A stretch of DNA of 64,000 nucleotides, taken from contig CM022675.1 of NCBI GenBank assembly GCA_012295275.1, forward strand, positions 3,239,291 through 3,303,290. Reading direction: 5' to 3'. This DNA is from Chrysomallon squamiferum. Lineage: Eukaryota > Mollusca > Gastropoda > Neomphalida > Peltospiridae. The translations under genes and the position numbers were made by a program. Each line of letters starts with the position of its first letter. Within the stretch, counting starts at the first letter, position 1. The notes beneath the pieces are model-generated. The model was not told the origin of the DNA and made no database searches. It worked only from the letters and a program-made list of their open reading frames with translations. Shown one piece after another: positions 12,430 to 43,440 of this stretch.

Positions 12430-13285
12430 CACTGAACAAAATAAGAAACTTCCGCTAATATTGCTTTAACATAAGTTGACGAAAACAAACTGAATGAATT
12501 ATTGTTATGACTTTAAAGAAGGTTCTATTACGCATTGTTTGGTGCAAAAAACATGGCCACAGGTTAAAAGAAACTGGGAGAAATTTTGACCAAGTGTGAC
12601 AGGGGTTAAAAAAAACACAGACACTTAATAACGGATTTGACAACCTCTTGATCTGACCACTGCAGTACATCATAAGGCGCTTACAATTGACTAGAATGTT
12701 GATTTCTGACTGTGGAATATTGTTCCAGTCCTGAATGAGCGCTTGACAAAGTTCGTTGATGTTAGGGGCTGGGTTGGGACGACGCCTCAATCGTCTGTCC
12801 AGACTTTCCCAGACAGGTTCTGTGTGGCAGTCATCAGTGAAATCCATGTAACTGTTTGTGTACACGTGCCCAGTTAAAACGATTTAGTCGATGACTTTGT
12901 GTTAAAACTCATTCGACATAAAGAGTCGTGCATGTAAACCGTCCTCTCGCAGACGATTAGAACAGTTTGCCCGCTGATTCGGTTTGTTATGAAGCCAGGT
13001 GTGTTAGCAGCAGTAGCAGTGGCAGTTTGGAATCGACTGCGCAAATGTGTATTCATGATGTAGCGGTCTTGTAACACGAGTTGTAACACGAGTTGTAACA
13101 CGCGTTGTAACACGCGGACGTCCAAGACAAGGCGAAGTCGTTGGTGCTTCCTGTCAGTCGAAATCAGAGATGTCGTATCGCTCGATCAGAACTCCCAAAA
13201 TACCTTGAAACAACTTCTTTTGACAAGGCAGCATCAAGCATGACCATCTCCCGTTCGCGTAAATTATTGGGAATCCTTAGCATTC
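12430..13285 (-). mobile_element. Tc1/mariner-family transposon remnant
   Basis: Reading the minus strand gives an N-terminal helix-turn-helix piece (REREMVMLDAALSKEVVSRY, about 13280-13215). A segment like the second DNA-binding domain follows (DRYIMNTHLRSRFQTATATA, about 13065-13000), then RISGQTV, then a C-terminal piece with EPVWESLDRRL and IQDWNNIPQSEI (about 12815-12690). These match the usual order in Tc1-like transposases. Most of the DDE catalytic core is missing between them, and frames shift with stops, so it is dead. A 14-bp unit around GTTACAACTCGT is expanded at 13068-13112. AAGAAACTTCCG at 12440-12453 looks like a terminal-repeat piece. A matching inverted piece is at 13611-13625. 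Confidence 0.75.
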
Positions 13286-13367
13286 AGAAAATTCTTCAAT
13301 GAAAAAAAACGTTATTTTATTTTTACTTTTATTTATTCATTATTATTAATTTTTTTTTTTTTTTTTA

Positions 13368-14160
13368 CCGTTTTCGTTCACTTTACAACAATGTCAATAA
13401 GACAAGTAAAATAAACTGGCCGAATACTACACGGGACATGTCGAACAATTAATGCACGTGCAAACTGAGTTTCACGTTGTCGATGATTAACAGTGCAAAA
13501 ATAATCGACAAAATTCATGAATCCTGATAATACAGCTCAAGGCTAATACTACATACATATTTTCATTACACAATACATTCTTTAACACAACAAATACTAT
13601 ATGTATAAAACGGAAGTTTCTTTAATTTTTTCGGGATATATATACGTGTTTATCTCTTTTTATGTATGTTTAGATAAACACACATACACGTGTGTTTACA
13701 TAGATGTACATATCTACCCAGATGCATGAACATAGGAAGACACTAGCATATACTTTATAACAATTATTCCGTCACTGCTGTCTGCGTTTCTCAGTTTCTT
13801 TTTCTTATAATTTTTTTTTTTTATTATTATTTCTTCAGATCATCTTTTTCTTTCTTCTTATTTTGTTTCATCAACACATATAGCAAACTCAATAACGCAA
13901 GCTAATTTTAAATTCGTATTTTAAACTGAGCGACAAAGAAACAGAGATAATTTATAAAAATAAATACACAATAAATAAAGGAACACACAGAAAACAGGTT
14001 TAGTAAGTTTATTTATGTTGACGTCGGAGTTTGCACTGTTAATCGTCAACAAGGTGAAACTCAGTTTGCATGAGCATTAATTGTTCGATATGTCTCGTGT
14101 AGTATTCGGTCAGTTTGTTTACTTATCTTACTGACATTGTTTTCAAGTGAACGAAAATGG
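13368..14160. repeat. 131-bp imperfect inverted repeat at the B/C palindrome centre
   Basis: Arm 13368-13498 is the reverse complement of 14030-14160 at roughly 85% by eye. It includes CGAATACTACACG, CGAACAATTAATGC and AAACTGAGTTTCAC. The loop is about 530 bp of AT-rich sequence. The arms lie between the divergent starts of B and C and mark the axis of the larger inverted duplication. Confidence 0.75.
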
Positions 14161-15213
14161 TGAAATAAATAAATAAATAAATAAATAAATAAAAACAATA
14201 GTAAAAATAAAATAACGTTTTTTCTTTCAAGGTCAGAAAAGTCTGATGTGAGATTTCAAAAGAGAAATAGCTACCTCCGAAATATAGTATGTGCTTGTGT
14301 TTTTCTGTGTGTGTATATCCAGGTAGGTAGATTGTGCATCTACATAAACATGTGTGTGTGTGTTTACATAAAAATAACATAAAAGTGAAAAGAAAACGAA
14401 AGCAGTTACCGAATAATTGTTAAGCAGTATAAGCCAGTGTGTTTCTGTGTATATATATGAACGTACGTAGATATACATATCTACGTAAACATAGGTATGT
14501 GTATATATGTGCATCTAAGTTTACACACTTTTGTGAGCGAGGTGTGTATATTTGTGTATGTGTCTATGTATATATGATGTGAATATGTGAATGTACGTGC
14601 GTATGTGTGTCTGTATTTGTGTATGAATGTATGTACACATGTGCACGTTGTGTTGTATGTATGTATGTATGTATGTGTATGTATAGGTGTATTTATTAGA
14701 TTCTAGGCAGACAACGTTGCACAATAATTATATTAAACACAAAATCCAGTTTCTGTTAACTATTTAAACAATTTCAGCCAGCCTTTCCATCTTTCTCATT
14801 ATTATCAAAATCACTGAGTTTTTCATCATAACATCATCATCATCATCTTAACATAATAACAACATTATCATAATTATAGCCATCATCGTCGTCTCCGTCA
14901 TCTTTAAAAACGAACACAAAGCAAACAGGTAGACAGTCTATATTTAGCAAGTTTATTTAATGCAGACGTGTGAGTTATTTTCTTTCTAGGACAGCAGACA
15001 CACACTGTTCACTTTCTGGTTTGTTAAACACAAAAGTGTTTTAATGTAGAGTCTAACGTAAGATTTCAAACGAGTTTTAACTACCGCGGTAATTACGATC
15101 ATCTGCGTATAAAATTTTGGATTTTTTGAAGTTGTTACGTCGTTTTACACGAAAAACCGGTGTTTGTAAAAATAGATCAATGTTTTACTTCCTTGTACAG
15201 TTAACAGGGTGTC
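14161..15213 (+). promoter_or_regulatory. 5' region of receptor C with conserved splice-acceptor-like site
   Basis: From about 14890 to the ATG the sequence matches the upstream regions of E (27650-27972) and, inverted, B. Just before each start codon is a pyrimidine tract ending CCTTGTACAG (15191-15200 in C), a likely 3' splice site of a 5'UTR intron. In pseudogene B it reads GTACAA. The 14270-14700 part is CA/TATG-rich low-complexity sequence. Confidence 0.5.
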
Positions 15214-23226
<8,013 letters not shown>

Positions 23227-23267
23227 AATAAACTTTCACTGAGTAAAATACTCGATCTGCTAGCTAA

Positions 23268-23273
23268 AATAAA
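23268..23273 (+). terminator. Poly(A) signal of receptor C
   Basis: AATAAA lies 42 nt after the stop codon of C. The same hexamer is kept at the matching place in B. Confidence 0.6.
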
Positions 23274-23304
23274 ACATTTACACATATACATCATAGTTCT
23301 GCAC

Positions 23305-23707
23305 CATGGCCGTATCTACACTGAGGCGAATGTCTCGTACAGAAATTGATTATTGTTTTTTGTTGTTGCTGGGGTTTGTTTTTGTTTTTGTTTTTTGTTG
23401 TGTTGTTTTTTTGTGTGTATGTGTGATGTTTCTTTTTTCTTTTTTTGTAGTATGTTTATTTATTTATGTGTGCATACACACACACACACACACAGAGATT
23501 TTATTTTTTTTATTTAAAAAATATAAAATATAAATCTCTGTCCCGATAGAAACGATATCCGCTTTCAAGTCGGAGCTTCATGGGCCCTTTGGCCCCTCGT
23601 CCACATTTCTTCTCTTTTTTTGTACCTCTCCGCTCGGCGATTAAGTGTTTTTGTCCCATTTAAAAATAATAATAATAAAAAAAAAAAAAAGGTCTAGTTA
23701 CGGCCGT
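23305..23707. mobile_element. 403-bp terminal-inverted-repeat element with 6-bp target duplication
   Basis: The left end CATGGCCGTATCTACACT and the reverse complement of the right end (ACGGCCGTAACTAGACCT) match at most positions. CTGCAC flanks both sides (23299-23304 and 23708-23713). The interior has poly-T/GT and TAA/poly-A stretches and no transposase. The matching 3' flank of pseudogene B (about 4290-4305, minus) lacks it and reads through with CTGCAG. This looks like a non-autonomous DNA transposon. Confidence 0.65.
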
Positions 23708-24277
23708 CTGCACAAACATTTTATTTTTATTTTTATTTTTTTCTTTAAATTATATTCAGGAATATGCTAAAACACAGTTTAATCAAATTAATTTAACATA
23801 TATTGCATAAAGCACTGCTGTGTAGTTATTTAACTGTTTTAAATAGAAACATGGTGACAGTCCACTGTTTATGCTGCATGATTTTAATTACAAAATAGGA
23901 AAATGGCGGAATTTTTCATAGCAGTTTAATTTTACTGTTGTAATTTATTTGTTATCAAAAACTGATGGCGAAAATCAATAAAGTAAAAATTTTAAAGAAT
24001 GTAAAAGGAATTTAAACTTTTTAGTCGCTTGTACGCTTTAACAACAACACAAATAATATTTATAAATAATAAAAAAAAAGTGTGTCTGCGTGAGTATGTG
24101 TGCTAAGAAGTAAGGAGGGAAAAAGAAACAATCACTTTGAAATTTATTTCATTTGTTCGTACATTCAGATAAATTTTAAATGAAAATAAAAATGTTATAT
24201 AAAACGACTAGTCCCAGATTATAAGCTGTGGTACGCACTTTTTTGTCTTTGGAAATAAAGATATTAGCGAATATTTT

Positions 24278-24308
<31 letters not shown>

Positions 24309-24375
24309 TTATTATTATTAGATAAGATTTAATCGTACAGCATTTCTTAAATTAAACTAAAATTTAAGTAGATCT

Positions 24376-24562
24376 GGTTCTAACTGCTCAAATGCATGGT
24401 TACGTAGATCTAAGGAAAGGCAAAACATTAAATTTAAGAAAATCTGTGGTGAAACAAACATCGTTAATGATTTATCTGAAGACAAAAATATGAGTTCCTG
24501 GAAGCAGGCTTTGCAAACAGTACAAAGAGAATGATATCTACAATGCCGACGTCACAGCGTAG
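24376..24562 (+). mobile_element. Tigger/pogo-type transposase fragment (dead)
   Basis: The forward frame gives NAWLRRSKERQNIKFKKICG, a typical end of the CENP-B-like DNA-binding half. It continues to SSWKQALQTVQRE, then a frameshift, then NDIYNADVTA. The last piece corresponds to the IYNADETGLF motif around the first catalytic Asp of Tigger/jerky transposases. One shifted base and a following TAG make it non-functional. Downstream ORFs to 24791 are not recognisable. Confidence 0.65.
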
Positions 24563-25252
24563 TTGTTTATATGTTTTAATACATATAAATGCATTAAAAA
24601 TTTATATACGTCAGTTGTGTCATATTTTAAAGTTTATGTATTTTGTGGAACCTACAACTGACATGTACACACTTTGTCTTAAAATCTTTAAAAATATGAA
24701 AGAAAAACGCCATTTAACATTAAAGGCTGTTCGATTCGTTAGAGTAAATAAACAGGGCGGACTCTTTCTAAACAAGATTTTTTGTGAGTAAATAATCAGA
24801 TGTGGTATCATTTCATAGTTTAACAAATCTTTTTTTTTTTTACCTTTGTGATTCGATGCTTCGATGCTTCGAAGTTTCTGGTAGAAAATACATCTTAATA
24901 TATCACTTCCTGTTTACAGTTTTCAGGTTACGACCGGCAAAATCAAACTCCTAAGGTTTGTTTAATTTATAAATCTTAGCTTTTGTCACCTTTGACAGGT
25001 CATCATAGGTGACTGGATAAATATTAACTTACTTGTGTTCTTTTTAATTTTTAATATTTATCGAATGTTAGAATCTTTTAAACATTCGCACGAATGTCTC
25101 GTCTGATCCTCGCATTACTTCACTGTGAGGCAGTGCTGTGTGCAAGAGCGAGAAAAATAATAATAAAATAAAACAAAAATAAATAATAATTCAGTACTAA
25201 TAAATTTCTATGTTAATTATCATTATAATTATATTGTATAATTACAGTCCTG

Positions 25253-25277
25253 AAACTTTTATTATTATTATTATTAC

Positions 25278-25332
<55 letters not shown>
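25253..25332. repeat. (TTA)n microsatellite
   Basis: Nearly pure TTA trinucleotides. Confidence 0.95.
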
Positions 25333-25703
25333 GAAAAAACATTCAGTACATATTACTTGATTATAGTCTTTAATGTTTGTTGATAACTTGAATTACTAAT
25401 TATTTCTTTCTACAAATTGGTGTCAAAGTGTGTGAAAATAAAAAAATAAAAAGAATAAGAAATTACAGTTACAACTTAAGAAAAAAAGAAAAAAGAAATA
25501 CAGTTTATGAAATTCCATTGCATATTAATTATTATTCATTCTTATTGTTTGAATTTAAGATAAAGTTTAATTTCTTAACTAATAATACACATCAGTAATG
25601 GAAAATTAATCTATGTATTTTCCTTTCAGGGTGCAGAAAAGAAAGTTTATGACTTTCTCAAAGATATGCACTTTTTGGTTACATTTTGAAAAACTGCTGC
25701 ACT

Positions 25704-27330
<1,627 letters not shown>

Positions 27331-27972
27331 TGTATATATGTTTATATATGATAACTTGTGGACAAAACATACACACACACAAACATGAATATAAGCATGC
27401 AGACTTTCATACAGACTGTATAATAATTATTCTGTGAATGCTGTCTATCTTTCTGTTTGTTTTTCATTTTATCTTTCTTATTTCTTGAGTTGACCTCTTT
27501 ATCTTTTTCTTTTTCTTTTTCTTTTTCTTATCTTATTGTGGTTTGTTGACACAAGTAATGAACTGAAAAATGTAAGCAAATTTAAAATTCAAAATTCAAA
27601 TTAAAGACAGCAAAAAAGAAACAGGTGATTTGAAAAACTGAAAAAACTAACACAAAACAAGCAGATAGAGATACTCTGTATTAGTAAGTTTATTTGAAGT
27701 TGATGTGTAAGTTATTATCTTCCTAGAACAACAGACACACTCTGTTTATCTCACCTTCTGATTTATTAAAGATAAAAGATTTAATGTACAAAGTCTGATG
27801 TAAGATTATAAACAATAAAAATGTTTTACACTCAGACCTCTGTTTAACAGCTGTTTCACATATCACTGGAGTTTTTCTGCTTATATCTTTTTACAAAATC
27901 AGTCTTCCTGAAAAACAGGTGTTGTTGAAAACAGATCATTGTTTTACTTCCTTGTACAGCTAGCAGGGTGTC

Positions 27973-30900
27973 ATGGCTGAACTATGGGGCACAAGTCATC
28001 TGCTTCTTACAATTTTTGGCCTGATTTTCTCTCAGCTGTTCTCTGCATCAGGAAAAATATTTATCTTTTGTTATTCTGTTGTATGTAATTAAATAGCATT
28101 TATAAAGTCATCAAATTTATTTATGTATGAATAAAATTATGTTACATATATAGGTAACTATCTCCTACCTACCAAACTACTTACCTAGTTACATACAAAT
28201 ACCATTATTTTAATTTAAGCCCCTTTTTTTGTACATAACTAAATAGCATTAATGAAAGAGACAGAGAAAAAGACAGAGATTATAAAGTTAGTTTTATAAG
28301 TAAATTTATTCTGTTTTATTACAGCTACTCTGCGTGTATTAAATGACGTCACATGGGATACTGCATTTTATACATGTCATAAACATGGAGAACAACTGTA
28401 CAGTACGTCAGATATTACATCACTGAGTGATGTCACAGCTGGATCTTATTGACTGGAGCTAAAGTTCAGTACAGTTCATGGATGTGGACAGGTGATATAA
28501 ATTATTATTTTGTTGTACTGTGCAGTTACAATCACAAAATTAAAGAAATAAGCAGACCAAAAATTATGATGACTGAATATTCAGTTGTATTAAATTTATA
28601 TTACTTTTTTATATGTGCACAATAATTTATACATTTATTAAATATACTTGCTAATATTGTTTAACAGTATGAATTTATTATTGTTACACAATAAGGTATA
28701 AAATACAAAACTATAATAATAACTAAAATAGATTTTATTTAGCTTTAGTACCAGTGTTTCTCTATCAATGCTATAACTAGGCAGCTAGTGAAATGGTGTA
28801 AAATACATGTATGTCTAATTAACACAGCTAAGTAAAATATCTATATATTACATTTACTACAATTCTTTTCATTTAACCCAGATATTTTTTTTATTTATGT
28901 ATTTTACACTGACTGATGTTCTCTTTGTATTATTGTTATTGTTATTGTTATTGTTATTATTAATATTATGATTATTATTATTATTATTATTGCTGCAGCA
29001 CAAATCGTTGTTTTATTAGTTGAATATTAGTTCAATATTTATCTAGTTTTTAACAGATTCAGAAAAGAAATGCATGTATATTTCTGGTATTTTATGTTTT
29101 CAAAATTGATTATTTTAAACAAATAAAGTTTGTTTTACAGCGGATAACACACCACTATTTGATTACACTGGAGAAGTGAATGAATCACAATCTGAACAGT
29201 TTTATCAAATCAAATACGACAACCAGGCAAGCCGATGTTACTACGAATGTCAACAACACAAAACTACTGCAAGTGTAATGTATGTGGGATTGCAGGTTGG
29301 TAACATAGATTTATTTATGATTTATTTATTAAGCTTACATAAAATGGACACACACCCACTCATAAAGCCTAGGAATGCTTATTAAGACCATAAACAAAGT
29401 ATATCTGGTTGTAGTCACTAAAACAATGATCGTTAACAATTAGCAGCAAGAATCTTTTACATGAATACAGTTATATCATTGTCTGTGATTAACATGTTAC
29501 CCTGTTTGGAATGGGAAACAAATTCTGTTGATGTGAAAGTGGGAAGAAATTATTGTTATTTTGACAAGTGTTATTTTAAATGTTTGTGTTACAGGGAGAG
29601 AAGTGTTACTGTTTTAACTGGAGAAGCTGGAATCAGATTTCACATGAATCTTTTCAAACAGAAAAGAAAACTACTTGTTTGGGAAACTTCAAAGAAAACT
29701 GGAACAGAAATTACAATGAGTATTTATAAAACAGGTAATATTTGGTATATGAATGTAGATTTTTTTTATATTCATGTCTATCTGTGATACTGTCAGCAAT
29801 CTTGAATTTTTCTTATTTTTCTATTTATTTAATTTTATTTCATTATGTTTCGTTTATTATCTTTTTCATATTTTGTTTTTGTTTACTTACTTCATTTTAT
29901 TTTATTTGTTATATTTATTTACAGATTTCACAATCAGCTATGTTACGTGATTACTTGATGTTGATGGTGTTTGTGGCTACATTGACCAAAGTGTAAATAT
30001 TTTTGTGAAAACAGATAGAAACTGTAACAGAAAGAGAGGATTTGTCTGTGACTGTGAGTGAATATTTCTGTTTCAATGTTGTTATTTTTGTAAGTTGTAA
30101 AAGACAACACAAAGACAGTCATGAAATGTTGGAGATTTTTTCCCCATTAATCACTGTAGTTAGAAAGCTGTTTATATATATAAATATATATAACAGTTTT
30201 ATTCCTGTACTGAACATCATCATCATCATCATCATTCCAGGTTCACTTTTGACAGCATATACTGTTCAAAATATTACAATATATGGGACATTTGCAATGA
30301 TGTAATTTTTACTTTATTTACATTATTATTATTATTAACTTGTTTCTTTGGAATTGCCATTTATTTTGATTTTATTGTTGTGTTGTTATTGTTTATATGT
30401 TTACTTATGTATTACAGGTGCTGAAGATTACAACAATGCTTCATGTTATCATCATGACAAGACTCACAGCTGGTTTTCATCTAACTCAACTTGCTCATTA
30501 ACCAAACTAAATAAAAATAATGCTGAACTAATTAGAAGAGAAATGAATGGTGGAGTACAGTACTGGATTGGACTAAAACGTGACAGACAAATAGTTTGGT
30601 TTAACAGTTTTTACACTGAGTTATTGTAAAACTGATTCACTCTTAAATCAAAAACTTTTCTTAATTTTTATTTATGTTCTCATGTAGATGATTTACGTTT
30701 TTATTTCAATTATTATTGTTGTTGTTGTTATTGTTATTAAATGTGGTTGTTTATTTATTTACTGACATACTAACTTACTTATTTACGATTTCTAGCAAAT
30801 TTTAAAAATATTTTTCTTTTTATTTGTTAGATTATATAAACAAAAAGATACATTGAATTTCAGATGAAACACTGAATATAAACATGACACAAAATGGTTG

Positions 30901-30986
30901 TGTATTGCTGGACAAATTCTCAAATGGCAAAACTTCATTTTCAGTTACTAACTGTAGTGATGTCCACTCTTCCATTTGTATTAGGA
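27973..30986 (+). pseudogene. Receptor E: broken copy of receptor C without tail
   Basis: Exon matches to C are 27973-28051 (signal peptide), 28325-28491, 29141-29295, 29595-29734, 29925-30053, 30418-30615 and 30864-30986. The first donor GT is GA (TCAG|GAAAAA). CTLD1 has a 1-nt deletion at about 28449, turning YWIG into a TGA. The second WSC exon is 2 nt short, removing the CG of the conserved CGT. There is a TGA at 29948-29950. The CTLD2 donor GT is CT at 30616. The first WSC exon and the last CTLD2 exon are intact. No stalk, membrane or tail exon is found before the 200-N gap or after it. The 5' flank matches that of C. Confidence 0.85.
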
Positions 30987-31000
30987 GTAAGTATTATTCT

Positions 31001-31956
31001 TTTTATTTTATTTTATTTTTTTTTTCTCACAAAGGAGGTAATATATGTACTTGGTATCATCTTCATCTACCACTCCAATTCATAATCTGGTAAATTTATT
31101 TATTTATGGGTGTGAAATATGTAAGTTTATTCCATACCACCCTATTTTCAAATCAGATTAGCATTGTTCATTAAGATCTGTATGTGTGTACATACATGAA
31201 ATTAATTTAAATGTTTTCTAACAAGAATATTTTACTGTGACTGACAAAATAAATAAATAATTAAAAACTAAATTAAATTAAAAAATATATTGTTTTTAGA
31301 NNNNNNNNNNNNNNNNNNNNNNNNNNNNNNNNNNNNNNNNNNNNNNNNNNNNNNNNNNNNNNNNNNNNNNNNNNNNNNNNNNNNNNNNNNNNNNNNNNNN
31401 NNNNNNNNNNNNNNNNNNNNNNNNNNNNNNNNNNNNNNNNNNNNNNNNNNNNNNNNNNNNNNNNNNNNNNNNNNNNNNNNNNNNNNNNNNNNNNNNNNNN
31501 ATGTCTTTATCTGTCTTTCCATCTCAGTCTGTGTCTCTAACTTTATCTAAGTCCTTTTCTCTCTCGTCATCTTTCTCCATTACATCATACACATACCTTC
31601 ACTCACACTCTCAGTCCTGAATTCACATATAAAACATAATTTGTGTTAGTATACTACACACATTTTTGTCATTACTCCACATTTTGTTTTCACTTGTCAG
31701 CGGTTACGGGTGAAAAGATTTGAGGCCTTAAATGGTATAATTTTATTTGTGTAATACTTTTCAAATGAGAGACATCATTTTTACGACAACAGATGTATTT
31801 CACATTCCTACTGCGCATGCCACCGAAGAGTAGCGTCCCTTGACAAGCTACACTGAAACTAGTCTATTTACAAATTGAGGGGCGTGACAGACAGGTTGTT
31901 ATGGGCGACACGAATAGCTTCGTAGCAGACTTTAAACTTAGCCAGCTAACACGTAC
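31001..31956. other. 3' flank of E, gap and unique sequence
   Basis: No gene is visible. The unique stretch 31640-31956 contains a TGCGCATGCC (NRF1-like) site at about 31811 and leads into the minisatellite. Confidence 0.4.
31301..31500. other. Assembly gap of exactly 200 N
   Basis: Two hundred N. This is probably a placeholder of unknown true size, and it sits exactly where the stalk exons of E would be expected. Confidence 0.95.
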
Positions 31957-34068
31957 ACATTTCTAACATGTACGTATTTCTAGCATGTACGTATTTCTAG
32001 CATGTACATATTTCTAGCATGTACATATTTCTAACATGTACATATTTCTAGCATGTACATATTTCTAACATATACGTATTTCTAGCATGTACATATTTCT
32101 AACATGTACACATTTCTAACATGTACGTATTTCTAACAAGTACGTATTTCTAACATGTACATATTTCTAACATGTATGTATTTCTAACATGTACATATTT
32201 CTAACATGTACGTATTTCTAACAAGTACGTATTTCTAACATGTACATATTTCTAACATGTACATATTTCTAACATGTACGTATTTCTAACATGTACATAT
32301 TTCTAACACGTACATATTTATAACATGTACGTATTTCTAACATGTACGTATTTCTAACATGTACGTATTTCTAACATGTACACATTTCTAACATGCACGT
32401 ATTTCTAACATGTATGTATTTCTAACATGTACGTATTTCTAACATGTACGTATTTCTAACATGTACGTATTTCTAACATGTACACATTTCTAACATGTAC
32501 ACATTTCTAACATGTATGTATTTCTAACATGTACATATTTCTAACATGTACGTATTTCTAACATGTACGTATTTCTAACATGTATGTATTTCTAAAATGT
32601 ACACATTTCTAACATGTATGTATTTCTAACATGTACGTATTTCTAACATGTACGTATTTCTAACATGTACGTATTTCTAACATGTACACATTTCTAACAT
32701 GTACGTATTTCTCACATGTACGTATTTCTAACATGTACGTATTTCTAACATGTACGTATTTCTAACATGTACGTATTTCTCACATGTACGTATTTCTAAC
32801 ATGTACACATTTCTAACATGTACACATTTCTAACATGTATGTATTTCTAACATGTACATATTTCTAACATGTACGTATTTCTAACATGTACGTATTTCTA
32901 ACATGTATGTATTTCTAAAATGTACACATTTCTAACATGTATGTATTTCTAAAATGTACACATTTCTAACATGTATGTATTTCTAACATGTACGTATTTC
33001 TAACATGTACATATTTCTAACATGTACATATTTCTAACATGTACGTATTTCTAACATGTACGTATTTCTAACATGTACATATTTCTAACATGTACACATT
33101 TCTAACATGTACATATTTCTAACATGTACGTATTTCTAACATAAACACATTTCTAACATGTACACATTTCTAACATGTACACATTTCTAACATGTACGTA
33201 TTTCTAACATGTACATATTTCTAACATGTACACATTTCTAACATGTACATATTTCTAACATGTACGTATTTCTAACATGTACATATTTCTAACATGTACA
33301 CATTTCTAACACGTACATATTTCTAACATGTACGTATTTCTAACGTACATATTTCTAACATGTATGTATTTCTAACATGTACATATTTCTAACATGTATG
33401 TATTTCTAACATGTAAGTATTTCTAACGTACATATTTCTAACATGTACATATTTCTAACACGTACACATTTCTAACATGTACGTATTTCTAACATGTACG
33501 TATTTCTAACATGTACATATTTCTAACATGTACACATTTCTAACATGTACATATTTCTAACATGTACATATTTCTAACACGTACACATTTCTAACATGTA
33601 AGTATTTCTAACATGTACGTATTTCTAACATGTACGTATTTCTAACATGTACATATTTCTAACATGTACATATTCTAACATGTACGTATTTCTAACATGC
33701 ATGTATTTCTAACACGTACATATTTCTAACATGTACATATTTCTAACATGTACATATTTCTAACATGTACATATTCTAACATGTACGTATTTCTAACATG
33801 CATGTATTTCTACAATGTACATATTTCTAACATGCACATATTTCTAACACGTACGTATTTCTAACATGTACATATTTCTAACACGTACGTATTTCTAACA
33901 CGTACGTATTTCTAACATGTACATATTTCTAACATGTACATATTTCTAACGTGTATATATTTTTAACATGTACATATTTCTAACGTGTACATATTTCTAA
34001 CATGTACATATTTCTAACATGAACACATTTCTAACATGTATGTATTTCTAACATGTATGTATTTCTAA
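31957..34068. repeat. 17-bp minisatellite, about 124 units
   Basis: The unit is AACATGTACGTATTTCT and runs for about 2.1 kb with few indels. Units differ mainly in the core: TACGTA, TACATA, TATGTA or TACACA. A block containing the rare AAAATGTACACAT unit recurs at 32594 and 32917, a 323-bp (19-unit) offset. The array has no coding potential. Confidence 0.95.
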
Positions 34069-34296
34069 TTAGATGGTAGAATGTCTGTAGAAAATGGTCC
34101 ACTGAAATTTACAGTGGAAAGGTTCAAGCTAAAAAGCAGTGCAACAACTTGGTCAAAGTCTCTGCGACGCGAACCCGAGTGTTTTGATAACGCCAGATTA
34201 AAAGACTGTCTTGTAAAAAGTACAAACAAAACATCTGAGAGAGATCCCATACCAGCGTTTAAAAGTCTGAAAAGATATAAACATTTATCGGATTGA
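34069..34296 (+). other. Possible terminal coding exon (unknown)
   Basis: After an acceptor-like TTTCTAATTAG at the minisatellite edge, an ORF runs from 34081 (ATG) to a TGA at 34294-34296. It is 71 residues, basic and low in hydrophobicity (VERFKLKSSATTWSKSLRRE). It is not repetitive, unlike nearby ORFs. I do not recognise it, and it could be chance. Confidence 0.25.
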
Positions 34297-35490
<1,194 letters not shown>

Positions 35491-35968
35491 AGTAGATTTT
35501 AAATTAATTGGTTCAATCAAAGAACACACACACACACAGACAGAGAGAGATATAGAAAGAGAAACACAGAGAGAAGTGTATTTGTGTTTGTGTGTACTGT
35601 CTCGTTCTTTCTATGTTTTTCTCTGTCTTTCTCACACACATACTCACACACACACACACATACACATACACAAACACACACACACACATACTCATATACA
35701 AACACACACACACACATACACATACAGTATAATGTATTCAGTTTTCTATTGGGTTTTCTAATCTGTTTTGTCGTACTCTTTGTCATGCGCGAGTTTATCT
35801 AAAACAAGTTTTATTTTTATGACACAGATACACTACACTGTTCTATAACTGAGTAAACAAGGGACGGAAAAACCTGTTATCATCTAACAACTATCTTTTA
35901 CTCTGTTATCTTGTTCCTAGTTCAGTTTGTTGTTCATTGTTGTTATTTAGCTTCTCCGAGACTCCGCC

Positions 35969-43439
<7,471 letters not shown>

Positions 43440-43440
<1 letters not shown>

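Noticed and set aside
24620-24826. ORFs on both strands after the Tigger fragment
   Set aside because: They do not align with the continuing transposase and have no recognisable domain.
31957-34068. CRISPR-like regular repeats
   Set aside because: The units are contiguous 17-mers without unique spacers in a eukaryotic context. This is a minisatellite.
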